Shown piece by piece: positions 8,535-17,300 of a DNA stretch of 34,060 nt. The translations under genes were made by a program, and so were the position numbers. Origin of the DNA: an uncultured Granulosicoccaceae bacterium (lineage in GTDB: Bacteria > Pseudomonadota > Gammaproteobacteria > Granulosicoccales > Granulosicoccaceae); contig CALLOA010000108.1 of the NCBI GenBank assembly GCA_938005265.1, forward strand, positions 1 to 34,060, read 5' to 3'. Position 1 is the stretch's first letter; each line of letters begins with the position of its first letter. Below the pieces are notes generated by a model that did no database searches, was not told the DNA's origin, and saw nothing but the letters and a program-made list of their open reading frames with translations.

Positions 8535-11222
8535 ATGCCTCACAGACTCTCCTTTGTCTTCGTCTTGTTCATCAGACCCGCTCACAGGCCTTGCCCTGCC
8601 AGTAGATTCAGATGCAGGTGTTGCTTTGAGAGCTATCGCAAGCACCTCATCAATCCAGCGAACAGGTTTTATCGTTAATCCCTCCTTGATTTCATCGGGT
8701 ACATCGGCCAGGTCCTTGCGATTTTCCTCAGGAATGATAACTGTCGTTATTCCTCCACGCTGCGCCGCCAGCATTTTTTCCTTTAAGCCGCCTATTGGCA
8801 AAATCTCACCGCGCAGCGTAATCTCGCCTGTCATAGCAACCGAAGCGCTAACCTTTGCCTTGGTTAGAATCGACACCAGCGCGGTGCACATCCCTACCCC
8901 GGCGCTTGGACCATCCTTGGGTGTCGCACCTTCGGGAACATGAACATGGATATCCAGATTTTCATGAAAGTCGCCGGAGATACCCAATGACTCAGCACGA
9001 CTTCGAACCACAGTCATGGCCGCTTTGATTGATTCCTGCATCACATCGCCCAGTTGCCCGGTATAGCTCAACTTGCCCTTCCCGGGTACAACAGCAGCTT
9101 CTATAGTCAGTAACTCTCCACCCACGGAAGTCCATGCGAGTCCGGTGACCTGACCGGTTTGATCTTTCTCCTCGGCTCTGCCGTGGCGGAATTTCTTAAC
9201 TCCCAGATAGTCGTCGATACTGTCGTAGCTGATATTGGCGATGCCCGGTTTCTGCAAAACATCATTAGCCTCAATCGTTGCGTCGACTAGAGAATTATCA
9301 CCGCTGGATGCAGCAATTTCCTGCTGTTTCTTCAGCGCTTTTTTCTTTTCTTTGTACTCGATCTTTTTTAACGAGTTTTCAGTTATGACCTTACGACAGA
9401 CCTTCGCGATTTCACGTTCGAGATTTCGCACTCCTGCTTCCCGAGTGTAGCTACGTACAATTTCCAGTAACGCTTCGTCATCAAACGCCACCTCGTTCTT
9501 CTTCACACCATTGTCTTTCTTTTTTCGGGGAATAAGGTAGCGTTTCGCGATGTTCAGTTTTTCAAATTCGGTGTACCCTGGAATACGAATGACTTCCATT
9601 CTGTCCAGCAACGGCTCCGGGATGTTCATGGAGTTAGCCGTGGCAACAAACAGTACATCCGACAAATCGTATTCAACTTCCAGATAGTGATCTGTAAAGG
9701 TGTGATTCTGTTCAGGGTCCAGCACTTCGAGCAAGGCTGATGAGGGATCACCTCGGAAGTCCATTGACATCTTGTCGATTTCATCAAGAAGAATCAAAGG
9801 ATTACGTCGCCCAACTTTTGTCAGATTCTGTATAACCTTGCCAGGCATCGAACCTATATAAGTCCTGCGATGTCCACGTATTTCGGCTTCATCGCGTACC
9901 CCACCGAGAGCGATGCGACTGAATTTGCGGCCGGTTGCACGTGCGATAGAACGACCCAGTGAAGTCTTACCCACTCCGGGAGGGCCAACCAGACATAGTA
10001 TCGGGCTTCGGGATTTCTTGACGCGGTACTGCACAGCAAGATGCTCAATGATACGTTCCTTGACCTTTTCAAGACCATAGTGATCGTCTTCGAGAATCTG
10101 TCTGGCGTCAGCTAGTGAGACCTTCAGCTTGGAACGTTTTTTCCACGGCAAGCCGACAATCGTGTCGATGTAGTTTCTGACAACCGTCGCTTCCGCAGAC
10201 ATCGGTGACATCATCTTCAGCTTATTGAGTTCCGCCGTGGCTTTTTTGTGTGCTTCTTTTGAAAGACCGATTTTTTCAATTTTGGCCGTCAGTTCTTCAA
10301 GCTCATTAGGCACATCATCCATGTCACCCAGCTCTTTCTGGATGGCTTTCATCTGTTCGTTCAGGTAATACTCGCGCTGACTCTTTTCCATTTGCTGTTT
10401 GACACGACCACGGATCCGCTTTTCGACCTGCAACAGGTCCAGCTCTGATTCCATGATATTCAGCAAGTGCTCGAGTCTCTCGGACGGGTTAAACAGTTCC
10501 AGAATGACCTGTTTTTCGTCGAGTCTTAACGACATGTGAGCCGCTATCGTGTCAGCCAGACGATCAGGATCATCGATTCCTGAAAGTGAGGTGAGTATCT
10601 CCGGCGGCACTTTCTTGTTCAGTTTTACATACTGGTCAAACATGTTGGTGACTTTGCGAGTCAGCACTTCCAGCTCCATTGGATCCGGTTGTTCACCACT
10701 GGCTTCCGGAACCACATAATCCACTGAAAAATGCCCATCCAGTTCATCGATACCCTGAATCAATGCACGCTCTGCTCCTTCGACCAGCACCTTAATGGTG
10801 CCATCTGGAAGTTTCAGCAACTGCAAGATAGTGGCTAGCGTTCCGACCCTGTGGATATCCTGATCACCCGGCTCATCGACCTCAGCACTCTTCTGTGCCG
10901 CCAGCATGATTTTCTTGTCTTTCGACATGGCTGAATCAAGCGCTCTGATCGACTTCTTGCGCCCGACAAATAAAGGTATAACCATGTAGGGGTAAACAAC
11001 AACATCACGCAGTGGTAGTACGGGTAACCTGCCCTTCTCCAGAACCCCTTCATCGTTTTCTTCAGAAGGCGCTTCAGAAGGCGCATCAGCATGATGAGAT
11101 GAATCTGCGTCATTCGATGCCGCCAACGCCGAAGCAGAATCATCTGATACATCCATTGCATTTGCCTGCTCGTCAGACAAGTGCGAATTCTCAGTGTTGT
11201 TATCGTCGTCTGGATTACCCAC
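8529..11222 (-). CDS. lon: ATP-dependent serine protease Lon
   Basis: Hexameric AAA+ protease that degrades damaged and regulatory proteins. It shows the LON N domain (LPVLPLRDVVVYPYMVIPLF), Walker A GPPGVGKTS near residue 412, and the protease domain with catalytic Ser in KDGPSAGVGM and Lys in GGLKEKMLAA. At 897 residues it exceeds the usual ~785-800. The excess is an acidic, Ser/Ala/Asp-rich N-terminal extension of about 70 residues and a charged insertion of about 40 residues between the AAA+ and protease domains. The start is uncertain. A GTG at 11267 has no ribosome site and would lie about 14 bases after the predicted transcription start. I chose the GTG at 11222, which has GGGG upstream; ATG at 11156 is also possible. 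Confidence 0.95.
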   Translation of the reverse strand: MGNPDDDNNTENSHLSDEQANAMDVSDDSASALAASNDADSSHHADAPSEAPSEENDEGVLEKGRLPVLPLRDVVVYPYMVIPLFVGRKKSIRALDSAMSKDKKIMLAAQKSAEVDEPGDQDIHRVGTLATILQLLKLPDGTIKVLVEGAERALIQGIDELDGHFSVDYVVPEASGEQPDPMELEVLTRKVTNMFDQYVKLNKKVPPEILTSLSGIDDPDRLADTIAAHMSLRLDEKQVILELFNPSERLEHLLNIMESELDLLQVEKRIRGRVKQQMEKSQREYYLNEQMKAIQKELGDMDDVPNELEELTAKIEKIGLSKEAHKKATAELNKLKMMSPMSAEATVVRNYIDTIVGLPWKKRSKLKVSLADARQILEDDHYGLEKVKERIIEHLAVQYRVKKSRSPILCLVGPPGVGKTSLGRSIARATGRKFSRIALGGVRDEAEIRGHRRTYIGSMPGKVIQNLTKVGRRNPLILLDEIDKMSMDFRGDPSSALLEVLDPEQNHTFTDHYLEVEYDLSDVLFVATANSMNIPEPLLDRMEVIRIPGYTEFEKLNIAKRYLIPRKKKDNGVKKNEVAFDDEALLEIVRSYTREAGVRNLEREIAKVCRKVITENSLKKIEYKEKKKALKKQQEIAASSGDNSLVDATIEANDVLQKPGIANISYDSIDDYLGVKKFRHGRAEEKDQTGQVTGLAWTSVGGELLTIEAAVVPGKGKLSYTGQLGDVMQESIKAAMTVVRSRAESLGISGDFHENLDIHVHVPEGATPKDGPSAGVGMCTALVSILTKAKVSASVAMTGEITLRGEILPIGGLKEKMLAAQRGGITTVIIPEENRKDLADVPDEIKEGLTIKPVRWIDEVLAIALKATPASESTGRARPVSGSDEQDEDKGESVRHH

Positions 11223-11288
11223 AAATACCCCGATAGTATTGCCGCAGACAGCATGTGTCCGGGTCACAAAAATTAAGCATACACGACA

Positions 11289-11316
11289 AAATGGTGGTCA
11301 GCGACGAAAAATCAAG
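11289..11316 (-). promoter_or_regulatory. Heat-shock (sigma-32 type) promoter of lon
   Basis: On the minus strand CTTGAT (11316-11311), a 14-base spacer, and CACCATTT (11296-11289) match the sigma-32 consensus CTTGAA-N13/15-CCCCATNT at 5 of 6 and 6 of 7 defined positions. Transcription would begin near 11281. The lon gene is a sigma-32 target in E. coli, which supports the call. The spacer 11223-11534 holds this site and the clpX terminator and nothing else I can support. Confidence 0.65.
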
Positions 11317-11443
11317 CCAATTCACAATTCGATGCAGCGCAACTTTTACGGTAGTCGCAATAAAGCAGACCAACATTACAAAAGACAGGTAAACAACAAA
11401 TATAGCTGAGAGTGAAAGGCGGTACGAAAATCTGACGCAAATA

Positions 11444-11471
11444 ACAAAAATCCCGGCTTGAAGCCGGGATT
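11444..11471 (-). terminator. Rho-independent terminator of clpX
   Basis: AATCCCGGCTT (11449-11459) and AAGCCGGGATT (11461-11471) form a perfect 11-bp inverted repeat around one base. On the minus strand the stem is followed by TTTTT and then GTTATTT. It lies 64 bases past the clpX stop and separates clpX from lon, so lon is transcribed mainly from its own promoter. Confidence 0.9.
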
Positions 11472-11534
11472 CTGATAGAGAAAGGTTCTAACTACTACAA
11501 CGGATGCCGCAACGGCTGGCGCCGCGGGGAAATC

Positions 11535-12830
11535 TTAATCGTCAGAAGCTGCCTTCTTGTATTTCTCTTCGTCGAGCACGCTCTCATTACCTTCCAGTAA
11601 CAGATAAGGTTTGGACTCACCACGAACTACTGAGCCATCCACAATTACCTTCTTGACGTTCTCAACTCGTGGAAGCTCGTACATGGTTTCCAGCAAGACA
11701 TTTTCCAATATGGTACGCAGACCGCGGGCACCAGTTTTACGTTCAAGAGAACGTTGCGCGACCGCGTGTAAGGAGTCCTTACGGAATTCAATTTCAACGT
11801 CTTCCATCGACAGTAATTTCTCATACTGTTTGGTGATGGCATTTTTCGGCTCAACCAGGATACGAACCAGCGAGTCTTCATCAAGCTCTTCCAGTGTAGC
11901 AACTACTGGTAAACGACCGACGAATTCAGGGATGAGACCAAACTGGATGAGATCCTGCGCTTCTGTATCGTGAAGTGTCTCACCGATATTTTTCGATTCG
12001 TCTTTCGACTTGACCTCTGCTGCGAAACCAATACCACCCTTTGAGGAGCGTTCCAGAATAATTTTCTCGAGTCCTGCGAATGCACCGCCACACACAAACA
12101 AAATGTTTGAAGTATCAACCTGCAGAAATTCCTGCTGGGGATGCTTACGACCGCCTTGTGGTGGCACAGAAGCCACGGTGCCTTCAATGAGTTTCAGCAA
12201 CGCCTGTTGCACACCTTCACCCGAAACGTCTCGCGTTATTGAAGGGTTATCAGATTTGCGGGAAATCTTGTCGATCTCATCGATGTAGACAATACCGGTC
12301 TGCGCTTTCTCAACATCGTAGTCGCACTTTTGCAACAGTTTCTGAATGATGTTCTCAACATCTTCACCAACGTAGCCTGCCTCGGTAAGTGTCGTGGCAT
12401 CAGCGATGGTAAAAGGCACGTTTAGTGTACGCGCGAGCGTCTCAGCAAGCAGAGTTTTACCTGAACCGGTTGGACCAATCAGCAGGATATTACTTTTTGA
12501 AAGTTCAACATCACCTTTCTTATCCTGATATTCGAGTCGCTTGTAATGGTTGTAAACAGCAACTGACAGGATTTTCTTGGCATGCTCCTGTCCAATTACA
12601 TATTGGTCGAGCAGTGCATTGATTTCATCCGGCCGCGGCAACTCACTATCACCACTGGCGGATTGCTCCTGCATTTCCTCCGTGATGATGTCGTTGCAAA
12701 GATCAACACATTCATCGCAAATGAAGACCTGCGGGCCCGCAATCAGTTTGCGTACTTCGTGCTGACTCTTACCGCAAAAGGAGCAATACAGCAGCTTCCC
12801 GTCGTCTTTTTTATCTTGTTCGTCACTCAT
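11535..12830 (-). CDS. clpX: ATP-dependent Clp protease ATP-binding subunit ClpX
   Basis: AAA+ unfoldase that recognises tagged proteins and feeds them to ClpP. The 431-residue protein has the N-terminal zinc-binding domain with Cys16, Cys19, Cys38 and Cys41, Walker A GPTGSGKT at 119-126, the pore loop GYVGED near 152-157, Walker B VYIDEID at 181-187, the RKH loop in GGRKHPQQ, and an intact IGF loop (GGIGFAAEV) that docks on ClpP. Arg sensor motif GARGLR is present near the C terminus. A TGAGG ribosome site precedes the ATG. It is separated from clpP by an unusually long 589-base spacer and ends at a strong terminator. Confidence 0.98.
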   Translation of the reverse strand: MSDEQDKKDDGKLLYCSFCGKSQHEVRKLIAGPQVFICDECVDLCNDIITEEMQEQSASGDSELPRPDEINALLDQYVIGQEHAKKILSVAVYNHYKRLEYQDKKGDVELSKSNILLIGPTGSGKTLLAETLARTLNVPFTIADATTLTEAGYVGEDVENIIQKLLQKCDYDVEKAQTGIVYIDEIDKISRKSDNPSITRDVSGEGVQQALLKLIEGTVASVPPQGGRKHPQQEFLQVDTSNILFVCGGAFAGLEKIILERSSKGGIGFAAEVKSKDESKNIGETLHDTEAQDLIQFGLIPEFVGRLPVVATLEELDEDSLVRILVEPKNAITKQYEKLLSMEDVEIEFRKDSLHAVAQRSLERKTGARGLRTILENVLLETMYELPRVENVKKVIVDGSVVRGESKPYLLLEGNESVLDEEKYKKAASDD

Positions 12831-13059
12831 CGGTCTGCCTCAGGATTACGCGTATAACCTTGCCGCTTTTTCTAGTTATTTTCAAGGTAACATACCCAAG
12901 ATATAGCATTTTCGTGCTGTGTTTCCGTTGTCCATCGCAACAGTTGTGCGGTGGACGTTAAAATATAGGACAGGATTGAAAAAAATTCGTTCTGAATTCC
13001 TCTGTACCTATGTCATCGGTAGCGGCCGAATTTTCAAAAATCGCGATATATATTTCATA

Positions 13060-13084
13060 ATTGTGCTCAAAATTTGCGCACAAT
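13060..13084. promoter_or_regulatory. 25-bp near-perfect palindrome in the clpP-clpX spacer, candidate operator
   Basis: ATTGTGC (13060-13066) and GCACAAT (13078-13084) are the arms of a palindrome whose interior, CAAA-A-TTTG, is also self-complementary. Only one symmetric base pair, besides the centre, breaks symmetry over 25 bases. On the minus strand it is followed at once by an A+T-rich run (TATGAAATATATAT), which could be part of a clpX promoter. The form suits a dimeric regulator site. The rest of the 589-base spacer 12831-13419 has no gene, only a likely clpP terminator and a 12-bp duplication (GTTACTCC at 13371 and 13383). Confidence 0.5.
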
Positions 13085-13307
13085 CACGTTGTAGCATCTG
13101 GCTATAACAACATTGATGATGGTTTGTTCCTTAACGCTAGGGGCTGGGCTTTCCCTGTTCAGCTATCACCACTGGCGATATAGCCGTTGTTGTGAGCTTA
13201 ACCTGCTCTGACCAAAAACTTCCACTGTCAGCTATTCTGAACTCGTTGGCGGAGCCACATTTTGCGCAAGTAGGCAGAATGCAACTCAGAAGACTTACAA
13301 AGTGTTA

Positions 13308-13338
13308 CAAAACAATGCGCCTGCAGACTGAAGGCGCA
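13308..13338 (-). terminator. Probable terminator downstream of clpP
   Basis: TGCGCCT (13316-13322) and AGGCGCA (13332-13338) form a perfect 7-bp stem with a 9-base loop. On the minus strand it is followed by TTGTTTTGT, a fairly U-rich stretch. It is about 80 bases past the clpP stop. If it works, clpP and clpX are not a simple two-gene operon here. Confidence 0.5.
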
Positions 13339-13419
13339 ATTGAAGTTGTGACTTGATGCCGATTTTAACTGTTACTCCGATTGTTACTCCATTTCACAAA
13401 GCAAATACGGGCAAAAAGA

Positions 13420-14064
13420 TCAGGAAACCTTCGCCTGCTCGCCGATATTGCTAACTTCCTGCTCACGACTGTTCAATATTCTGTCAACCAGTCCATAGGA
13501 TACTGCATCTTCAGCTGTCATGAAATTGTCACGATCGGTATCTGAAGCAACCTGTTCGAGAGATTGGCCGGTGTGATGAGACAACAGGCCATTAAGTCGG
13601 TCACGGATTCCAATGATCTCGCGCGCGTGGATGTCGATATCTGAAGCCTGCCCCTGGAAACCACCAAGAGGCTGGTGAATCATCATACGTGAGTGCGGCA
13701 GAGTGAAACGCTTGCCCTTGGCACCGCCGGCCAAAAGAAATGCTCCCATGCTGGCCGCCTGCCCCACACACAAAGTACTGACATCCGGTTTTATAAACTG
13801 CATGGTGTCGTAAATCGCCATGCCGGCTGTGACCGAGCCACCCGGTGAATTGATATACAGTGAGATATCCTTATCTGGATTATCGGATTCCAGATACAGG
13901 AGCTGCGCCACTAGCAGGTTGGCCATGTAATCCTCTACCTGCCCAACCATGAAAATCACCCGCTCTTTGTGCAGTCGCGAATAAATATCGTACTGCATGG
14001 ATGAACGTGGTGTTTCCTCCCAGACGGTGATGTGTCCTCTGGGATCAATCAGTTTTGGATCCAT
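13420..14064 (-). CDS. clpP: ATP-dependent Clp protease proteolytic subunit ClpP
   Basis: Serine peptidase that forms a double heptamer and degrades proteins unfolded by ClpX or ClpA. The 214-residue product has the catalytic triad at the expected places: Ser105 in [11 protein letters not shown], His130 in [14 protein letters not shown], and Asp179 in DTDRDNFM. The handle region and the hydrophobic contacts for the ClpX IGF loop are conserved. A GAGGAG ribosome site lies upstream of the ATG. Like E. coli ClpP it probably loses a short propeptide. It lies between tig and clpX in the classic order. Confidence 0.98.
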   Translation of the reverse strand: MDPKLIDPRGHITVWEETPRSSMQYDIYSRLHKERVIFMVGQVEDYMANLLVAQLLYLESDNPDKDISLYINSPGGSVTAGMAIYDTMQFIKPDVSTLCVGQAASMGAFLLAGGAKGKRFTLPHSRMMIHQPLGGFQGQASDIDIHAREIIGIRDRLNGLLSHHTGQSLEQVASDTDRDNFMTAEDAVSYGLVDRILNSREQEVSNIGEQAKVS

Positions 14065-14170
14065 CAGGATCTTGTCTCCTCAAACTTTCAAATCAATAAG
14101 CCAACACATTTTGTCTGCTGTGCTAGCGGTTCTCGGTAGTACTTATGTACTTGCCAGATTTTCTATCGAA

Positions 14171-14203
14171 AGAGAAGCTGCCACCTGATGGTCTATCTTC
14201 TCT
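14171..14203 (-). terminator. Stem-loop at the end of tig
   Basis: AGAGAAG (14171-14177) and CTTCTCT (14197-14203) make a perfect 7-bp inverted repeat with a nested CCA/TGG pairing; it begins inside the tig stop codon. On the minus strand only TTCG follows, so termination would be weak. It may mark partial termination or processing between tig and clpP. Confidence 0.35.
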
Positions 14204-15536
14204 AGCCCGATTCTTGTTCTTGCCCTTCCGCTGCCGGAGGGTTCATGGTTTCCTTAAAGGTTGAGGGTTTGTCTTCAACCGTCGCTGCTTCCAGAACGCA
14301 GTTAGTCACCGCTTTTTCCAGAACCAGCCCTTCTATGTTCTGCAGAAGCTCCGGGTTACCGTAATAGTAGTCGATAACCTGCTGTGGTTCCTGATAGGAC
14401 GAAGCCATAGCTTCAACTTCCTGACGCACTGAAGCAGCGTCTGCCTTGATCTCTTGCTGGCGAACTATTTCGCCAATTACCAGGCCGAGACGAACTCTTT
14501 TGTTTGCCTCTTGCTCAAACAGTTCATCAGGCAACTGGCTTGTATCAGAGTCCGGTGGCATCTGACCGGCCATTTGTTCACGTAGGCGACCGATCTCTTC
14601 CTGTGTCAAAGCCTTTGGCACATCGATATCATTCAGCTCAAGCAAGCCTTCCATCACCTGCTCTTTTATGCTCGAGTCAAGACGTTGCTGCAACTCCCGA
14701 TCCATATTCTTTCTTATATCGGCGCGAAGAGTCTCAATATTACCGTCTTCTATACCAAAACTTTTAACCAGCTCCTCATTCAGCTCAGGAACTTCCGGTG
14801 CTTTGACATCTTGCACGGTAATTTTGAATTCTGCTTCCTTACCGGCCAGGTCTGCGGAATGATATTGCTCCGGAAAAGTAACGTTTATAGTGCGTTCTTC
14901 ACCCTTGGTGACTCCAACAAGCTGTTCTTCGAAGCCCGGAATCATTGCACCGGAACCCAGCACCAGCGGAGCCCCTTCCGCTTTACCACCGGGAAATTCT
15001 TCACCATCAACCGAGCCCACAAAATCGATAACAACCTGATCGTCATCAGCTGCAGCCCGATCTACCTCATTGTATTCAGTACGCTGCTTACGCAGGTTAT
15101 CCAGCATTTCCTGTATGTCGGAATCCGAAATTTCAACAACCGGCTTTTCTACCTTGATTGAGTTGTCATATTTCGGCTCAAACTCCGGATAGACTTCAAA
15201 GGTAGCCGTATAAGTGAACGGCAAGCTATTATCCTTGGACTCAAAATCACTCACAGGTTCTATTTGAGGACTACCTGCCGGACGCAACTTTTCCTGTATT
15301 ACAGCATCACGAAATGAACTATTGATCAGGTCACCCAGCACTTCGCCACGCACTTGCGGTCCAAATCGCTTCTGTACTACCTTGTACGGCACCTTACCCG
15401 GGCGAAAACCTTTCAATCTTGCTGTCTTGCTGATCGACTGTAATCGCTCATTAACAGCATCGTGAATATTTTCGGCAGGTACCTCGACTGTGATTTTGCG
15501 TTCCAAACCCTGAACGGTTTCTACGGATACTTGCAT
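14202..15536 (-). CDS. tig: Trigger factor, ribosome-associated chaperone and prolyl isomerase
   Basis: Binds ribosomal protein L23 at the exit tunnel and shields nascent chains. The ribosome-binding signature GFRPGKVP is at residues 43-50, and an FKBP-type isomerase domain lies at about 162-245 (VVIDFVGSVDGEEFPGG ... MIPGFEEQL). It is followed by the helical C-terminal chaperone arms. The 444-residue length is close to the usual 430-435, with a slightly longer acidic Gln/Glu tail. It starts with ATG at 15536 and leads the tig-clpP-clpX-lon block, as in E. coli and Pseudomonas. Confidence 0.97.
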   Translation of the reverse strand: MQVSVETVQGLERKITVEVPAENIHDAVNERLQSISKTARLKGFRPGKVPYKVVQKRFGPQVRGEVLGDLINSSFRDAVIQEKLRPAGSPQIEPVSDFESKDNSLPFTYTATFEVYPEFEPKYDNSIKVEKPVVEISDSDIQEMLDNLRKQRTEYNEVDRAAADDDQVVIDFVGSVDGEEFPGGKAEGAPLVLGSGAMIPGFEEQLVGVTKGEERTINVTFPEQYHSADLAGKEAEFKITVQDVKAPEVPELNEELVKSFGIEDGNIETLRADIRKNMDRELQQRLDSSIKEQVMEGLLELNDIDVPKALTQEEIGRLREQMAGQMPPDSDTSQLPDELFEQEANKRVRLGLVIGEIVRQQEIKADAASVRQEVEAMASSYQEPQQVIDYYYGNPELLQNIEGLVLEKAVTNCVLEAATVEDKPSTFKETMNPPAAEGQEQESG

Positions 15537-15739
15537 TGCTTGTTTGTCCTGACAGATTTACTTGTCGATATGTAGGTAGGGTCGGGGCTGATCGTTTGCA
15601 AGAACCCCTCCCAACAACTGGTTAGTCCGGAACCACCATAACCATCCGAACCACAGCGAGTGATTCGATTAAGCTTCGTAGTTCGATTAAGTCTTGCCAA
15701 AAAAAACCGGCAGATTCTCAAAGTCGTCGTCAGTTAAAT

Positions 15740-15824
<85 letters not shown>

Positions 15825-15852
15825 ATTTTTAACCGAACGAACTTAACCCGTA

Positions 15853-15861
15853 ATTATAACA
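15853..15861 (-). promoter_or_regulatory. Extended -10 promoter of tRNA-Leu(TAG)
   Basis: On the minus strand TGTTATAAT (15861-15853) contains a perfect -10 hexamer with the TGN extension. The start would be near 15846, about 22 bases before the mature tRNA. Directly upstream, at 15864-15887, AGCAGCT and AGCTGCT form a 7-bp inverted repeat around 10 bases, in place of a recognisable -35. That dyad could end the upstream tRNA-His transcript or bind a regulator. Confidence 0.55.
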
Positions 15862-16014
15862 GTAGCAGCTCCGGGGAAACAGCTGCTCAGTGCGCCCACC
15901 CACGACTATGTCAGGGTCAACCTCACAGCCAGATTCTCGCCAAGTTTGCACATTTTGGTGAAATGACAAAAAAGAGAGTTAGAAGCCAGGAGGAATTGAG
16001 TGAATTAACGGAAT

Positions 16015-16091
16015 TGGGGTGGACGATGGGGCTCGAACCCACGACCACAGGAATCACAATCCTGCGCTCTACCAACTGAGCTACGCCCACC
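16015..16091 (-). tRNA. tRNA-His (anticodon GTG)
   Basis: Minus-strand gene with GTGGGCG (16090-16084) paired to CGTCCAC, anticodon loop ATTGTGA giving GTG (His), and encoded CCA at 16015-16017. The extra 5' G(-1) typical of tRNA-His is encoded at 16091 and faces discriminator C73, the main identity element for histidyl-tRNA synthetase. Length is 77 nt including G(-1). The T arm has GGTTCGAGCC. Confidence 0.97.
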
Positions 16092-16132
16092 ACTGAATTC
16101 CGTCAGACGCCCCATCGGGGGCGCCGAAGAGG

Positions 16133-16161
16133 AGTATGGCCAACTTGGCCTGTAGTTGCAA
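16133..16161 (-). promoter_or_regulatory. Likely sigma-70 promoter of tRNA-His
   Basis: On the minus strand TTGCAA (16161-16156), a 17-base spacer and CATACT (16138-16133) each match consensus at 4 of 6. The leader before the tRNA is GC-rich and contains a GCCCC/GGGGC hairpin near 16108-16122, which would fit growth-rate-controlled stable RNA genes or tRNA processing. Confidence 0.4.
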
Positions 16162-16266
16162 GACCCTGTTTTACTGCAAGAACAGATGAGCCCATGCAAA
16201 AACCGCTAAGCTTCTTCAGCACACAGATCGGGATATAAGCAAAGCCGTCTGGCCGAGCATCAGAAA

Positions 16267-16343
16267 TGGCGCGCCCGGCAGGATTCGAACCTGCTACCCT
16301 CGGCTTAGAAGGCCGATGCTCTATCCAAATGAGCTACGAGCGC
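16267..16343 (-). tRNA. tRNA-Arg (anticodon TCT)
   Basis: Minus-strand gene from GCGCTCG at 16343 to CGGGCGC, discriminator G and encoded CCA at 16267; 77 nt. The acceptor stem pairs with one T-G. The anticodon loop CTTCTAA between TCGGC and GCCGA gives TCT (Arg, AGA/AGG codons). The T arm has GGTTCGAATCC. Confidence 0.96.
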
Positions 16344-16432
16344 AGTATGGCTGCTCTATACTGGATTCAAGAGGTTAGCTTTTGATCGACCAGACAAAGA
16401 AATCAATCAGGTAAAGGTCAGCTCAGATCAAG

Positions 16433-16509
16433 TGGTCGGGGCAGCAGGATTCGAACCTACGACCCTCTGCTCCCAAAGCAGATGCGCTACCAGACTGCGC
16501 CATACCCCG
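16433..16509 (-). tRNA. tRNA-Pro (anticodon TGG)
   Basis: Minus-strand gene from CGGGGTA at 16509 to TGCCCCG, discriminator A and encoded CCA at 16433; 77 nt. The anticodon loop TTTGGGA gives TGG (Pro). The T arm has GGTTCGAATCC. It is the first of the Pro-Arg-His-Leu group, a set also clustered in E. coli and placed before tig in Pseudomonas. Confidence 0.97.
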
Positions 16510-16530
16510 ACGGGCTACTTGATGAAAAGG

Positions 16531-16539
16531 AGTATAGCA
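16531..16539 (-). promoter_or_regulatory. Extended -10 promoter of the tRNA-Pro transcript
   Basis: TGCTATACT on the minus strand (16539-16531) is an extended -10 element (TGN plus TATACT, 5 of 6). The predicted start near 16524 leaves a leader of about 15 bases before tRNA-Pro. No good -35 is visible, as is usual for extended -10 promoters. It lies in the short spacer after iscX. Confidence 0.5.
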
Positions 16540-16660
16540 GTGATTTGCTGGTGGGGATATATCCTGTTGTAGGCAGCTTATTGTTCTCAGCGCCATTTAA
16601 TCAGGCCGGGTGTCGCTTTTAGTGAACGAATTGTTTCAATTACAGCTCCCCTTTCAGGCA

Positions 16661-16855
16661 CTAATCCATCTCATCGATCCAAAGCATCTGGATTGCTTCG
16701 AGGATCTTTTCATTTGAATTATCAGGCTTGTCATCAAATTCAGGTAATGCACAAATCCATTCATGCATATCCGTGTAGCGAACATACTGCGGGTCTACAT
16801 CGGGGTGCGCATCAATCAGCGCCAATGCTATGTCGAGACTATCAGCCCATTTCAC
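16661..16855 (-). CDS. iscX: Fe-S cluster assembly protein IscX
   Basis: Small acidic protein of 64 residues beginning [19 protein letters not shown] and containing [19 protein letters not shown], the conserved core of IscX (YfhJ). In E. coli it binds IscS and iron and modulates the rate of cluster assembly in the cytosol. It is the last gene of the ISC locus, 47 bases after fdx, in the usual order hscA-fdx-iscX. Full length, no oddities. Confidence 0.95.
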   Translation of the reverse strand: MKWADSLDIALALIDAHPDVDPQYVRYTDMHEWICALPEFDDKPDNSNEKILEAIQMLWIDEMD

Positions 16856-16902
16856 GTTTTCTATCCTCAGATATGCGGGGGTGCGAGACCCGTCTCACCG
16901 AT

Positions 16903-17241
16903 TTAATGGTTTTCAGACACCATGTTGATCGTGTATTTCGGAATCTCGATGATGATGTCCTCGTCCGCCACTATCGCCTGACAGCTAAGACGAGATTCGG
17001 GATCCAGTCCCCACGCTTTATCGAGGTAATCCTCTTCCAGCTCATCCGCTTCATCGAGACTATCGTAGCCCTGGCGGATATGCACGTGGCAGGTGGTACA
17101 GGCACATGATTTTTCGCAAGCGTGCTCGATATCGACCCCGTTGGATAACATGGCATCACAAACGGACATCCCGGGTTCTGCATCGAATGATTTGCCTTCA
17201 GGGCACATTTCCTCGTGCGGCATTACAGTGATTCTAGGCAT
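16903..17241 (-). CDS. fdx: ISC-type [2Fe-2S] ferredoxin Fdx
   Basis: Adrenodoxin-type ferredoxin of 112 residues that supplies electrons for cluster assembly on IscU. The four cluster ligands are Cys42, Cys48, Cys51 (HACEKSCACTTCHVHI) and Cys87 (RLSCQAI), the same numbers as in E. coli Fdx. The protein is strongly acidic around residues 61-75, the face that binds partner proteins in this family. It begins MPRITVMPHEEMCPEGK. It follows hscA by 59 bases and precedes iscX. Confidence 0.97.
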   Translation of the reverse strand: MPRITVMPHEEMCPEGKSFDAEPGMSVCDAMLSNGVDIEHACEKSCACTTCHVHIRQGYDSLDEADELEEDYLDKAWGLDPESRLSCQAIVADEDIIIEIPKYTINMVSENH

Positions 17242-17300
17242 GACAGGGTTTCAGTTATGTCGGATAAATTGGAAAATCTAGGGTATCAGGTAATAGCTAA

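Noticed and set aside
12919..13107. Plus-strand 62-codon ORF in the clpP-clpX spacer
   Set aside because: No ribosome site, no recognisable family and it crosses the palindrome; composition looks like random spacer.
16005..16199. Minus-strand ORF with GGRSSVGRAQDCDSCG
   Set aside because: It is a translation of tRNA-His and flank, not a gene.
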